This document shows positions 1 to 6,884 of a stretch of 21,418 bases of DNA, in pieces (position 1 is the first letter of the stretch; each line of letters opens with the position of its first letter). The stretch spans positions 1 to 21,418 of the forward strand of contig JAITQI010000187.1 of assembly GCA_031289065.1 (NCBI GenBank), in the 5' to 3' direction. The notes under the pieces were generated by a model. The model worked only from the letters and a program-made list of their open reading frames with translations. It was not told the origin of the DNA and did not search any database. The position numbers were made by a program, and so were the translations under genes. This DNA comes from Oscillospiraceae bacterium. Its GTDB lineage: Bacteria; Bacillota; Clostridia; Oscillospirales; UBA929.

Positions 1-2
1 CC

Positions 3-764
3 GGCGACGTATCCGAGGATATCGGCGGGGTGGACACCACCGAACCGGCCTTCGGTCTGCCCGCCAAGTGGGTGTCCGAGGCGGAACGGGAAAAGGCCGA
101 GCTGTTGGGCTTCACACTGGTGGATCCCCCGTCGGTCATCGCCACCCACCTGGCCGAGGTGGTGCGGGCCCACGCCGACGAGCTGTTGGGCCGCCAGCAG
201 GTGCAGGTGCTTATCGACAACCTGCGCCAGAGCCAACCCGCCCTGGTGGACGAGGTGGTGCCCAAGCTGTTCTCCCTGGGGGAGGTGCAGAAGGTGCTGG
301 CCAACCTGTTGCGAGAAGGGGTGTCCATCCGGGACATGGGCTCCATCCTGGAGACCATGGGCGATCACGGCGGCGTGACCCGGGACCCGGACATGCTCAC
401 CGAATACGTCCGCCAGAGCCTCAAGCGGTATATCACCAACCGCTTCGCCCCCGAAGGGGAACTCCATGTCATCACCCTCGCCCCGGAGCTGGAGCACATG
501 ATCCTGGAAAACATCCGGCAAACCGAACACGGCAGCTATGTGGCCCTCGATAACGACGTCATCCAGAACATGTTCGCCAACCTCAAGACCGCCGCCCAGC
601 GCCTGTCCGGCATGGGACTCCCCCCGGTGGCGCTGACCGCCCCGGTGGCCCGGTTCCACTTCCGGCGCATGGTGGAAGGGGTCGTGCCCGGCCTGGTGGC
701 GCTTTCCTATAACGAAATCGAACAGTCGGTGGATATTCAAGCGGATGGAGTGGTGAACCTTTGA
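3..764 (+). CDS. flhA: Flagellar export gate protein FlhA, C-terminal part
   Basis: FlhA is the export-gate subunit of the flagellar type III secretion system. Its N-terminal half is membrane-embedded, and its cytosolic domain docks chaperone-substrate complexes and the ATPase. The frame is open from the left window edge, so only the last 253 residues, most of the cytosolic domain, are present. Recognisable stretches are the ITLAPELEHMI region near the middle and the ending VGL-type segment PVARFHFRRMVEGVVPGLVALSYNE, which I quote only in part as PVARFHFRRMVE followed by LSYNEI. Full-length FlhA is about 690 residues. The stop overlaps the TTG start of flhF (TTGA), implying translational coupling. 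The flhA-flhF-flhG order is standard in Firmicutes flagellar operons. Identification is by family resemblance and synteny. Confidence 0.95.
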   Translation, partial: GDVSEDIGGVDTTEPAFGLPAKWVSEAEREKAELLGFTLVDPPSVIATHLAEVVRAHADELLGRQQVQVLIDNLRQSQPALVDEVVPKLFSLGEVQKVLANLLREGVSIRDMGSILETMGDHGGVTRDPDMLTEYVRQSLKRYITNRFAPEGELHVITLAPELEHMILENIRQTEHGSYVALDNDVIQNMFANLKTAAQRLSGMGLPPVALTAPVARFHFRRMVEGVVPGLVALSYNEIEQSVDIQADGVVNL

Positions 765-1900
765 ACGTCAAACGGTATATCGCCGAGGATGTCAGCGGCG
801 CGATGGAACAGGTGCGGGCCGAGTTGGGCCGGGACGCGCTTCTGCTCAACACCCGTAAAATCCGGCGGCCCGGGTTGTTCGGCTTTTTGCAGAAGCCCCT
901 GGTGGAGGTGGTGGCCGCCTATGAGAAGACGGGTCCGCCGTCCGCCGCCCCCCGCCGGGAGACCACCCCGTCGGCCGACCCCGCCGAACGGCTGGTGGCC
1001 GTACCCCAGGGGGGCGGGGATCAAAAACTCAGCGATCTGTCCAACAAGCTGGATAGCCTCTCCCTGACCCTGGGCGCCCTGGTGGGCCGCCTCCAAACCA
1101 AGGATCGGATTCAGGACCGGTTGCCCCCCGAGGTGGAGCCTCTGGTGCTGGCTCTGACCGAAAACGAGGTTCACGAGGAGTTCGCCCGCAAGCTGGGCCG
1201 GGAGGTGGGCGAAATCCAGGCCCGCCAGGAGGAGAGCGAGGACCCCCGGGAGATCATGGAGCAGCTTCTCAAACAGTACCTGGGCGAGCCGGGGCCCATC
1301 AAACTCAAAAAATACAAGCGCACGGTGGCCATTCTGGTGGGGCCGACCGGCGTGGGCAAGACAACGACCCTGGCCAAGCTGGCCGCCATCTACGCCCTCA
1401 ACCACCACGCCCGGGTGGGCGTCATCACCACGGACACCTATCGGGTGGCGGCGGTGGAGCAGCTCAAAACCTACGCCGAGATTCTCCGGGTGCCCCTCAC
1501 GGTGGCCTACTCCAACGAGGAACTGACCGACGCCCTCCGGGAATACGAGCAGTGCGACATCGTGTTCATCGACACGGCGGGCAAAAGCCCCAACGACCCC
1601 ACCCTGGAGTCCGAGGTGCTCTCCCTGGTGCGGGCCGCCGACGCCGACGAGGTGCATCTGGTGCTCAGCGCCACCACCAGCTTCGCCGGCTGCCTGAACA
1701 TCATCAACACCTATTCCTTCCTGAAGGATTTCAAGCTCCTCTTCACCAAACTCGACGAGACCCCCAGCTGGGGTATGCTGCTCAATCTGAAGTTCCTCAC
1801 CGAACGGACGGTCTCCTATATCGCCGCTGGGCAAACCGTGCCCGACGACATCGAGGTCATGAATCCCGGCAAAATTGCGAAGCATCTTCTCAATAAGTGA
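761..1900 (+). CDS. flhF: Flagellar SRP-type GTPase FlhF
   Basis: FlhF is a signal-recognition-particle-family GTPase that sets where flagella are built. It forms a GTP-dependent dimer at the membrane, switched off by FlhG. The product is 379 residues, usual for the family. The N-terminal B-like domain begins MNVKRYIAEDVSGAM and includes LGRDALLLNTR. A low-complexity Pro/Ala linker lies around residues 70-85. The NG domain carries the P-loop GPTGVGKTTT near residue 195, DTYRVAAVEQLKTYAE near 227-242 and FIDTAGKSPND near 270. The TTG start at 761 overlaps the flhA stop, has GGAG upstream and gives the standard N-terminus. Its own stop sits just before flhG. Confidence 0.96.
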   Translation: MNVKRYIAEDVSGAMEQVRAELGRDALLLNTRKIRRPGLFGFLQKPLVEVVAAYEKTGPPSAAPRRETTPSADPAERLVAVPQGGGDQKLSDLSNKLDSLSLTLGALVGRLQTKDRIQDRLPPEVEPLVLALTENEVHEEFARKLGREVGEIQARQEESEDPREIMEQLLKQYLGEPGPIKLKKYKRTVAILVGPTGVGKTTTLAKLAAIYALNHHARVGVITTDTYRVAAVEQLKTYAEILRVPLTVAYSNEELTDALREYEQCDIVFIDTAGKSPNDPTLESEVLSLVRAADADEVHLVLSATTSFAGCLNIINTYSFLKDFKLLFTKLDETPSWGMLLNLKFLTERTVSYIAAGQTVPDDIEVMNPGKIAKHLLNK

Positions 1901-1908
1901 GGAATCCT

Positions 1909-2799
1909 ATGAACGACCAGGCTTTCGCGCTGCGACAGTTGATGTGTGATATAGCGCCGAAGTCCGACGGCGCGGCGGGGGCGCGGGTGGCGGCCGTGAC
2001 CTCGGGCAAGGGCGGCGTGGGCAAGACCAGCCTGGCGGTCAACCTGGCGCTGGCCTTGGGTCGCCGCGGCCTGCGGGTGGTCATTCTCGACGCCGACTTC
2101 GGGCTGGCCAACGTGAACGTCCTGCTGGGCGTCACCCCGGCCTTTGACCTCTCCCAAGTGGTCTCCCGGCGGATCGATCTCCGGGAGGCCCTGTGCGACG
2201 GGCCGTGCGGAGTGCGGTTTTTGTCCGGCGGCTCTGGAATGCGGGAACTGACTCACCTCAGCCCGCCCAGGCTGGGCGCCCTGATGAGCAACCTGCGCCA
2301 GCTCGACGACCTGGCCGACGTGGTGCTCATCGATACCGGCGCGGGGGTGGGGGAACAGGTGCTGCGGGTGGTAAACGCCGCCCAGGAGGTCATTTTGGTC
2401 ACCACTCCGGAGCCCACCGCCATCATGGACGCCTATGCCCTGGTCAAAGGCTTGGCGGGCGAGGGGGGCGCGCCCCGGGTTCGCCTGGTGGTCAACAGGG
2501 CGGGCAGCCCCGAGGAGGCCGAAAGCACCTTCAAAACCCTGTCCGCCGTCGTGCGCCTCTATCTGAAAACCGACATCGAGAACATGGGCAGCCTCCCCAG
2601 CGACGAGGCGGTCTCCCGGGCGGTGCGCTTGCAGCAACCCTTCCTGATCAGTTTCCCCCGTTCGGCCGCCGCCCGAAGTGTGGAAGATTTGGCCCAACGC
2701 TTTTTGGACGGAGAACCGCCCCGCAAAAACGGATTGCGAGCCTTTTTCAAGCGAATGGACTGGGATAAATCCCCCAAAGACAACACGGAAATACAATAA
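1909..2799 (+). CDS. flhG: Flagellar number regulator FlhG (MinD-like ATPase)
   Basis: FlhG (YlxH, FleN) is a MinD/ParA-type ATPase that limits flagellar number and stimulates FlhF GTP hydrolysis. I chose the ATG at 1909 (GAGG about six bases upstream) over an in-frame GTG at 1897. It gives 296 residues and places the FlhF-activating motif DQAxxLR at residues 3-9 (DQAFALR). The deviant Walker A is SGKGGVGKTS at residues 32-41. A switch/Walker-type DADFGLANVN follows near residue 64 and VLIDTGAGV near 140. The gene is followed by a 385-base gap, so the flhA-flhF-flhG translational run ends here. Whether the transcript continues into the PilZ gene cannot be seen. Confidence 0.94.
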   Translation: MNDQAFALRQLMCDIAPKSDGAAGARVAAVTSGKGGVGKTSLAVNLALALGRRGLRVVILDADFGLANVNVLLGVTPAFDLSQVVSRRIDLREALCDGPCGVRFLSGGSGMRELTHLSPPRLGALMSNLRQLDDLADVVLIDTGAGVGEQVLRVVNAAQEVILVTTPEPTAIMDAYALVKGLAGEGGAPRVRLVVNRAGSPEEAESTFKTLSAVVRLYLKTDIENMGSLPSDEAVSRAVRLQQPFLISFPRSAAARSVEDLAQRFLDGEPPRKNGLRAFFKRMDWDKSPKDNTEIQ

Positions 2800-3184
2800 T
2801 TCCCCACAAAATCGAAAATCGCAGTAGATTTTGTGACGAAACTATGCTATAATGTTATAGCGTGTCAAACGGCACTCCCGTTTTGCCATAGGAGGCTGCC
2901 CGATCAACGGATAACAGTACGCCAAATTTCGGAAGTAGTCGCAAAAAATGACTACATTTTGCATATGGCAATTTCGACGCCTCTATATATTGTGTTTTGT
3001 GAGGGCGTTGTGCCACTGTTTTCCACGCAAACTCGCGCCGCCCGGCGTGACGGCCTTCCGCCAAGCCGGTTTGCGGGGGCGGAAGGAAAACCGTCCCAAC
3101 ACGGGGGCCGCCCCACAGCCGGGAGAGAATGACCGGTAACGTCTCAATCACGGATAAAACAAACACATTGGGGGGACAATTTTT
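2800..3184 (+). other. Long non-coding leader before the PilZ gene
   Basis: This 385-base gap holds a promoter-like TGCTATAAT near its left end, followed by about 320 bases without a convincing gene. Visible structure includes GTAGTC (2935-2940) pairing with GACTAC (2950-2955). A strong hairpin with 9-bp arms CCTTCCGCC / GGCGGAAGG lies around 3054-3086. The PilZ gene has its own SD, GGGGGGAC, just before the ATG. An open frame at 2833-3132 lacks protein-like composition and an SD, and I do not call it. The length and structure suggest a regulated leader, but I could not match it to a known riboswitch class. Confidence 0.5.
2845..2853 (+). promoter_or_regulatory. Extended -10 promoter element before the PilZ leader
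   Basis: TGCTATAAT is a TGn-extended -10 box with a perfect TATAAT at 2848-2853. No good -35 is present at 17 bases. A TTGTGA lies at 2831-2836, but its spacing is only 11. Extended -10 promoters tolerate weak -35 boxes, so this could drive the PilZ-sigma-28 group independently of flhG. Inference from motif only. Confidence 0.5.
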
Positions 3185-3913
3185 ATGGGCTATGAGCTCG
3201 CGTTGGGCGACAGACTGGAGATCATGATCGGGGAGCACCGTTGTGTCAGTGATGTGCAGGAAATTACGCCCCGGGGACGGTTGGTCGTCTCCATGCCCAT
3301 GTACCGCAGCATGATCGTGCCGCTGCAAGAAGGAGAAATGATCCAGCTGTCCTACTATCGCACCGGGGGCATGTTTTCCTTCACGGCGCAGATCACCCAG
3401 CGCTATCGGGACGGAGCCCTGGATCTCATGGAATTGGAATTCAATTCGCCCATCAGCAAATACCAGCGCCGGGACTATGTGCGCCTGGATACGGTCATTC
3501 CGGTTTCGGTGCGGCTGATCGCCCTGCCCGAGCGTCTCGAAGTCGGCTCGCCGGAGGAAACGCTGCGTATGCTGTGCGACCGCCGGTATGTGGGCGCGCC
3601 CCGTCCCCTCATCGAGGGGGAGGCGGTCTATCCCTGTTACACGGTTGACCTGTCCGGCGGCGGCGTCCGCTTCGCGTCCAACGAAAAGTTCAACGCTGAC
3701 GCCCTCGTTGAGTGTACGCTGCGCTTGGAGGAGAGCAGCGAGGTCACGGTGGACGGGCAGGTTGTCCGCGTTGACGAACAGATCAGCCGAGCGCCCGCCT
3801 ATCGGGTCAGCGCCAAATTCGTCGGCATCGACGAGCGTACCCGCCGCAAAATCATCAAATATATCTATGAGCAAGAGGTTCGCCAGCGCCAACGGGTCGC
3901 CGACGCGGGCTGA
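3185..3913 (+). CDS. YcgR-like PilZ domain protein (c-di-GMP effector)
   Basis: This is a 242-residue protein with the YcgR/DgrA layout: an N-terminal beta-rich flagellar-brake domain (about 1-90) followed by a PilZ domain. Both c-di-GMP-binding motifs are visible: RxxxR as RDYVR at residues 96-100 and DxSxxG as DLSGGG at 155-160. Members bind c-di-GMP and slow or stop the flagellar motor, so this is the likely motility brake. About 55 residues separate the two motifs, longer than usual, which points to an insertion carrying LRMLCDRRYVG. The SD GGGGGGAC precedes the ATG. The gene ends 29 bases before sigma-28 and is probably co-transcribed with it. In B. subtilis the equivalent gene is ypfA (motI), but I do not assign a symbol. 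Confidence 0.88.
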   Translation: MGYELALGDRLEIMIGEHRCVSDVQEITPRGRLVVSMPMYRSMIVPLQEGEMIQLSYYRTGGMFSFTAQITQRYRDGALDLMELEFNSPISKYQRRDYVRLDTVIPVSVRLIALPERLEVGSPEETLRMLCDRRYVGAPRPLIEGEAVYPCYTVDLSGGGVRFASNEKFNADALVECTLRLEESSEVTVDGQVVRVDEQISRAPAYRVSAKFVGIDERTRRKIIKYIYEQEVRQRQRVADAG

Positions 3914-3942
3914 TAAAGTGTACTGCTGGGGAGGTACAACGG

Positions 3943-4698
3943 ATGACTGAAACCGTAGAACGGGCGCAGGTCTTGTGGAAAAACTACAAGACCACCCGGA
4001 GCCTGGAGGCGCGCAACGAGCTGGTGTTGCAATACGTGCATCTCGTCAAGAGCATCGTTTGCCGCATGGTGCCCACCTACCGCAAACATGTGGACTTTGA
4101 CGATCTGATGTCCTGTGGGATCATCGGGCTGATGGACGCCATTGATAAGTTCGACCCGAGCAAGGACGTCAAGTTTGAGACCTACGCCTCCATGCGCATC
4201 CGGGGAGAAATCATCGATCAGATCCGCAAGCAGGATTGGGCGCCCATCAGCCTGCGGCAGAAGATCAAGCGGGTGGAGGACGGGTATCACACACTGGAAG
4301 GGCGGCTGGGCCGTTCGGTGACCGAGCGGGAAGTGGCCGAATTCATTCACATGGAGGAGTCCAGCGTCAAAAAGACGCTGGAGGAGGCCCACACCTTCAA
4401 CCTTGTCTGTCTGGACGAGGTGCTGGTGGATCGCCTGAAAAGCGAAGAAATGGCCATCAACAACGAGGAGACCCCCGAAGGCCGCGTGGAGGCCGAGGAG
4501 CTCAAACGCATCCTGGCCGACTATGTGGACAGGCTGCCCGAAAAGGAGCGCCTTGTGGTCACACTGTACTATTTCGAGGAGCTGACCCTCAAGGAGATCG
4601 GCCTGGCCCTGGGCGTCTCGGAGTCCCGCGTGTCCCAAATCCACTCCAAGGCCCTGATGGGTCTGCGCAACCGCATTCAACAGGCCTTCGCCATATAG
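3943..4698 (+). CDS. sigD: Flagellar/motility sigma factor sigma-28 (FliA/SigD/WhiG family)
   Basis: This group-3 sigma factor directs RNA polymerase to late flagellar, chemotaxis and autolysin promoters and is normally held by the anti-sigma factor FlgM. At 251 residues it has the usual length. Region 2 includes DFDDLMSCGIIGLMDAIDKFD, quoted here as DFDDLMSCGIIGLMDAI, and FETYASMRIRGEIIDQIRK. Region 3 contains RSVTEREVAEFIHM. Region 4 has the helix-turn-helix LTLKEIGLALGVSESRVSQIHS near the C-terminus, quoted in part as LTLKEIGLALGVSESRV. The SD GGGGAGG lies eight bases before the ATG. It follows the PilZ gene and precedes a SwrB-like gene, matching the sigD-swrB order of Bacillus. It ends with TAG, showing that TAG works as a stop in this organism. 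Confidence 0.95.
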   Translation: MTETVERAQVLWKNYKTTRSLEARNELVLQYVHLVKSIVCRMVPTYRKHVDFDDLMSCGIIGLMDAIDKFDPSKDVKFETYASMRIRGEIIDQIRKQDWAPISLRQKIKRVEDGYHTLEGRLGRSVTEREVAEFIHMEESSVKKTLEEAHTFNLVCLDEVLVDRLKSEEMAINNEETPEGRVEAEELKRILADYVDRLPEKERLVVTLYYFEELTLKEIGLALGVSESRVSQIHSKALMGLRNRIQQAFAI

Positions 4699-4740
4699 GC
4701 TTTCGCGTGCGAGCATCTGACTTCTGAAGGTGGTTTTCCT

Positions 4741-5094
4741 ATGTCGCTGCGGGGGATTGACGCGCAGATCATGGTCACCAAAGCCCTCGATCTGACGGCC
4801 GACCGGGCCAAACAACTCAAATTGGACGCGCTGAATGCCGATCAGGCCGCCGAACAGGGAAAGCGGCGGATCAGGCACGAGCAAAAGCGCACCCAGGGCG
4901 CCGCCAACGCCGAACGCAACGGCATCCACCGGGACGAACACAAAGGCGGCCCCGGACGGGGACAGACCGAGGAGGAACATCCCGACGGGGAGACCTTCGA
5001 GGAAGAGGACGAAACCACGGCCCTGCTGGAACTGCCCGTGGAGCGCGGGGAAAAGACCCGCCAAAAGACCTGCACCTTCGACGCGGTGATATAA
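4741..5094 (+). CDS. Small acidic/charged protein of unknown function in the sigma-28 operon
   Basis: This is an unrecognised 117-residue protein. It begins MSLRGIDAQIMVTKA, has a helical, Ala/Asp/Lys-rich first third, then a very hydrophilic Gly/Arg/Glu-rich middle and an acidic stretch (EEDE) before a short Leu-rich end. There is no signal peptide or membrane segment, so it is probably cytosolic. The ATG has a good SD (GAAGGTGG) and sits 42 bases after sigma-28 on the same strand. Short proteins of similar character occur at this place in other clostridial flagellar clusters, but I know no function for them. Position suggests a motility role or an export/chaperone accessory (inference only). 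Confidence 0.75.
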   Translation: MSLRGIDAQIMVTKALDLTADRAKQLKLDALNADQAAEQGKRRIRHEQKRTQGAANAERNGIHRDEHKGGPGRGQTEEEHPDGETFEEEDETTALLELPVERGEKTRQKTCTFDAVI

Positions 5095-5106
5095 CCTACA
5101 TAGTAC

Positions 5107-5149
5107 GTCAGAAGTCAGAACCCCCAACCGGGCGTTTCCACCTTCTGAC
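5107..5149. repeat. Short inverted repeat GTCAGAAG / CTTCTGAC
   Basis: Eight-base perfect arms (5107-5114 and 5142-5149) flank a GC-rich centre. Related TCTGACTTCTGA words occur at about 4716-4727 and, in variant form (CTGTCCTCTG), at 5153-5162 and on the opposite strand near 9418-9433. They look like degenerate intergenic repeat words rather than a terminator, as no T-run follows. Confidence 0.45.
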
Positions 5150-5176
5150 ATCTGTCCTCTGAAAGGGGTTCTCTGT

Positions 5177-5932
5177 TTGGATGTCTGGACGTTTGTGATT
5201 GGCATGACCGTTTTGCAGGCGGGGGCCTTCTTCCTGTTTGTCCGGTATCAGCGGGCCGAGGCCCGCCGCAAACCGGCCCCGGAAACCCGCGCCGAAAAGC
5301 GGGAAGAACGCCTCACCGAGCTGTACGAGCATATCGAGGAACTCATGGACGTGTTCGAGACCTACGTGGAAGAAGTGCGGCAGGACTTTGAGCGGGAACG
5401 CGCCGCCTTGACCGAACTCTCCCGCCAGGCCGCCACGCTGTATATGCGCGGGCTGGAAACGGCGGCGCCCACCCTCTCGTCGGTCGCTCTCCCCATGGCC
5501 GCCGTCGCTTCGGGGGCCGCCGCCGCGCCGGGTGTCGCCGCCATGCCGATGCCGCCCCGCGCCCCCCACATCGCCTACGCCCAAGCCGCCCAAGCCGTGC
5601 AAGCCGTGCAAACCGCCCCGACCGCCCCGACGCCCATCGCGGTGTTCCCGCCGATGGTCGTCGCCCCGAGCCCGGGTACGGGTTCGGGCGCGCCGGTGAT
5701 ACGCCCGGCGGCCTTCCCGGCGTTTGACACGCCCACCCCGCCGACCGCGGACAAAACCCCCGAACCGCCCTCCCGCCTGTCCAGCCGGGACAAGGAAGCC
5801 CTGGGCCGGTTCGCCACCAAACCCCAAAAGGTGCGCTTCCTCATGAGCCGGGGCCTGGCCCTGGACGAGGTGGCCCGGGAACTGAGCATCGGCCGGGGCG
5901 AGGTGCGGCTGATCGCGGAACTGGAGAAATAA
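5177..5932 (+). CDS. SwrB-like membrane protein (DUF6115-type), motility accessory
   Basis: This 251-residue protein has one N-terminal membrane segment (WTFVIGMTVLQAGAFFLFV, about residues 4-22). A charged coiled-coil-prone region follows (about 25-95), then a long Ala/Pro-rich low-complexity linker (about 97-195). It ends in a small helix-turn-helix-like domain (FLMSRGLALDEVARELSIG followed by EVRLIAELEK). This layout and the position after sigma-28 match SwrB (YlxL) of Bacillus, which assists flagellar basal-body assembly and export activation. The TTG start at 5177 has AAAGGGG upstream and places the membrane segment at the N-terminus. Sequence identity to SwrB is not obvious by eye, so I leave the symbol empty. 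The gene closes the flagellar block. Confidence 0.72.
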   Translation: MDVWTFVIGMTVLQAGAFFLFVRYQRAEARRKPAPETRAEKREERLTELYEHIEELMDVFETYVEEVRQDFERERAALTELSRQAATLYMRGLETAAPTLSSVALPMAAVASGAAAAPGVAAMPMPPRAPHIAYAQAAQAVQAVQTAPTAPTPIAVFPPMVVAPSPGTGSGAPVIRPAAFPAFDTPTPPTADKTPEPPSRLSSRDKEALGRFATKPQKVRFLMSRGLALDEVARELSIGRGEVRLIAELEK

Positions 5933-6160
5933 ACAGACATTATGTAGGAAAGTCAAACATACGAACAGCCTCCGGCTTCGCGTCTTCCTTACAGGGCCCA
6001 ACGCCAAACACGCTCCCTATGCCACGTCGACAGTCTTCTGACTGGAGGGGTGGCTTTTTCATAGACGGCGCTTGGGTTTGGGCGCAGCCAGGCCAGCAGG
6101 GCGGTATGGGCCGAGCGGAAGGTTCCGCTGCCCACGGTTGCCAAAGCACCGGATACGGTC
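5933..6160. other. Gap between the flagellar block and the toxin-like patch
   Basis: I see no gene with an SD here. The frame of the next ORF is open back to 6065 and reads protein-like (QASRAVWAERKVPLPTVA) from about 6086. The lost upstream part of a larger protein may therefore have ended in this gap. Confidence 0.4.
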
Positions 6161-6442
6161 TTGCGGGCAACGGTCGGGAACGAACTCTTTATGCGCGGCG
6201 TAGTGCCAAAGGGCGCTACGCTTGAAAGCGTACGCGTAATTGCGGGGCGCGGAACGTCTTCCGTTCTTCGAGACGCTTATCGCCTATCCGATATGTACGG
6301 TGGCCAATTGTTGCTTTGGGAGAAAAAATGTGGTAAAGTTAATACAGATAATTTTATCTATGACGTGCATTGGTATGAATACAACGAGAAGCAATACGAT
6401 CAAAAAGTAAAGCCGCCAAAGAAAAGATCGAGGGGGACTTAG
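6161..6442 (+). CDS. Orphan C-terminal toxin-like domain (polymorphic-toxin remnant)
   Basis: The 93-residue product starts at TTG 6161; ATG 6191 is an alternative. The frame is open from 6065 with protein-like sequence and no good start, so this is probably the surviving C-terminus of a longer protein. Telling stretches are LFMRGVVPKGATLESVRVIAG, quoted as MRGVVPKGATLESVRVIAG, and DNFIYDVHWYEYNEKQYDQ. They recall C-terminal domains of bacterial polymorphic toxins and phage head-morphogenesis-type proteins. I cannot name the catalytic family. Two bases after its stop begins an immunity-like ORF, a pairing typical of toxin/immunity loci. It is less GC-rich than its surroundings, consistent with transfer. 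It could be a functional small protein or a displaced toxin tip. Confidence 0.5.
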   Translation: MRATVGNELFMRGVVPKGATLESVRVIAGRGTSSVLRDAYRLSDMYGGQLLLWEKKCGKVNTDNFIYDVHWYEYNEKQYDQKVKPPKKRSRGT

Positions 6443-6444
6443 GC

Positions 6445-6735
6445 GTGAGAGTGAAATATATTGGGCCAACATTCGGGGCCTTCAGCCTAACAAGCAACAA
6501 AGTCTACGAGTGCTTGGGCGTGGAGTGCGACGGACGTGCGCTGCTTGTGATTGACGACGAGGGGCCGGACTACTGGGAAAAAAGAGATGATGAACCAGAC
6601 GGGTATCTCTACTCCGTCTTGAACCCGCGCCCTCTTGATGGCAGCTCCCCAGGCGGACGCTGGGAGGTTGTCGAGGACGACGAGTTTGGCACACTGGCGA
6701 AGGCAATCAGAGGGGAGCTCATAGCAGAGGGATAA
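6445..6735 (+). CDS. Immunity-like small protein
   Basis: This 96-residue acidic protein begins MRVKYIGPTFGAFSLTSNKVY and includes LLVIDDEGPDYWEKRDDE, YLYSVLNPRPLDGSSPGG and WEVVEDDEFG. It has no signal peptide, so it is cytosolic. Small acidic proteins of this pattern accompany toxin C-terminal domains in Firmicutes (memory of the family, not a search). It begins with GTG two bases after the toxin-like ORF, with GAGGGGG about eight bases upstream; an in-frame GTG at 6451 is an alternative. Its TAA stop overlaps the ACG of the next small ORF (TAACG), giving a tightly packed set. Role as antitoxin/immunity factor is inferred from size, acidity and position. Confidence 0.65.
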   Translation: MRVKYIGPTFGAFSLTSNKVYECLGVECDGRALLVIDDEGPDYWEKRDDEPDGYLYSVLNPRPLDGSSPGGRWEVVEDDEFGTLAKAIRGELIAEG

Positions 6736-6884
6736 CGTTCATAATCATCTACAAAATCCTGCGGGCGCTGGAAGATTCCCTGTTGGGCAAGTGCCCGTGC
6801 TCCGAGACGGATCACATGCTCGTGTCGCATGAAGCCGCGCAATACATCTCGCAAAAATTTGGGTGGAGGTACATTTATCGATGA
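6735..6884 (+). CDS. Small unknown ORF with apparent ACG start
   Basis: A 49-codon frame is packed between two genes. It begins at ACG 6735, sharing its A with the upstream TAA, and ends at TGA 6882-6884, which overlaps the ATG of the next gene (ATGA). Translated with Met first, it begins MFIIIYKILRALEDSLLGK, has a CPC pair at residues 20-22, and ends with SHEAAQYISQKFGWRYIYR. The composition is protein-like, and there are no NTG codons near the front. GAGG lies just upstream. The TAACG junction looks like a normal TAATG overlap with a T-to-C change, so this is either a non-AUG start or a silenced gene. No family recognised. Confidence 0.5.
   Translation, partial: TFIIIYKILRALEDSLLGKCPCSETDHMLVSHEAAQYISQKFGWRYIYR

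Noticed and set aside
2833..3132. Possible 99-residue protein in the PilZ leader
   Set aside because: It begins before the predicted transcription start, has no SD, and the composition is not protein-like.
2845..3184. c-di-GMP riboswitch (GEMM-I or type II) before the PilZ gene
   Set aside because: The conserved core words of these classes are not recognisable; left only as an unclassified leader.
737..5205. Long minus-strand open frames opposite flhF, flhG, the PilZ gene and sigma-28
   Set aside because: They mirror the GC-rich codon structure of the genes on the other strand, have His/Gly/Gln-rich composition, and lack SD sites and family resemblance.
6019..6225. 68-residue rightward frame before the toxin-like ORF
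   Set aside because: Gly/Gln/Arg-rich without SD; the overlapping frame open from 6065 reads more like protein.
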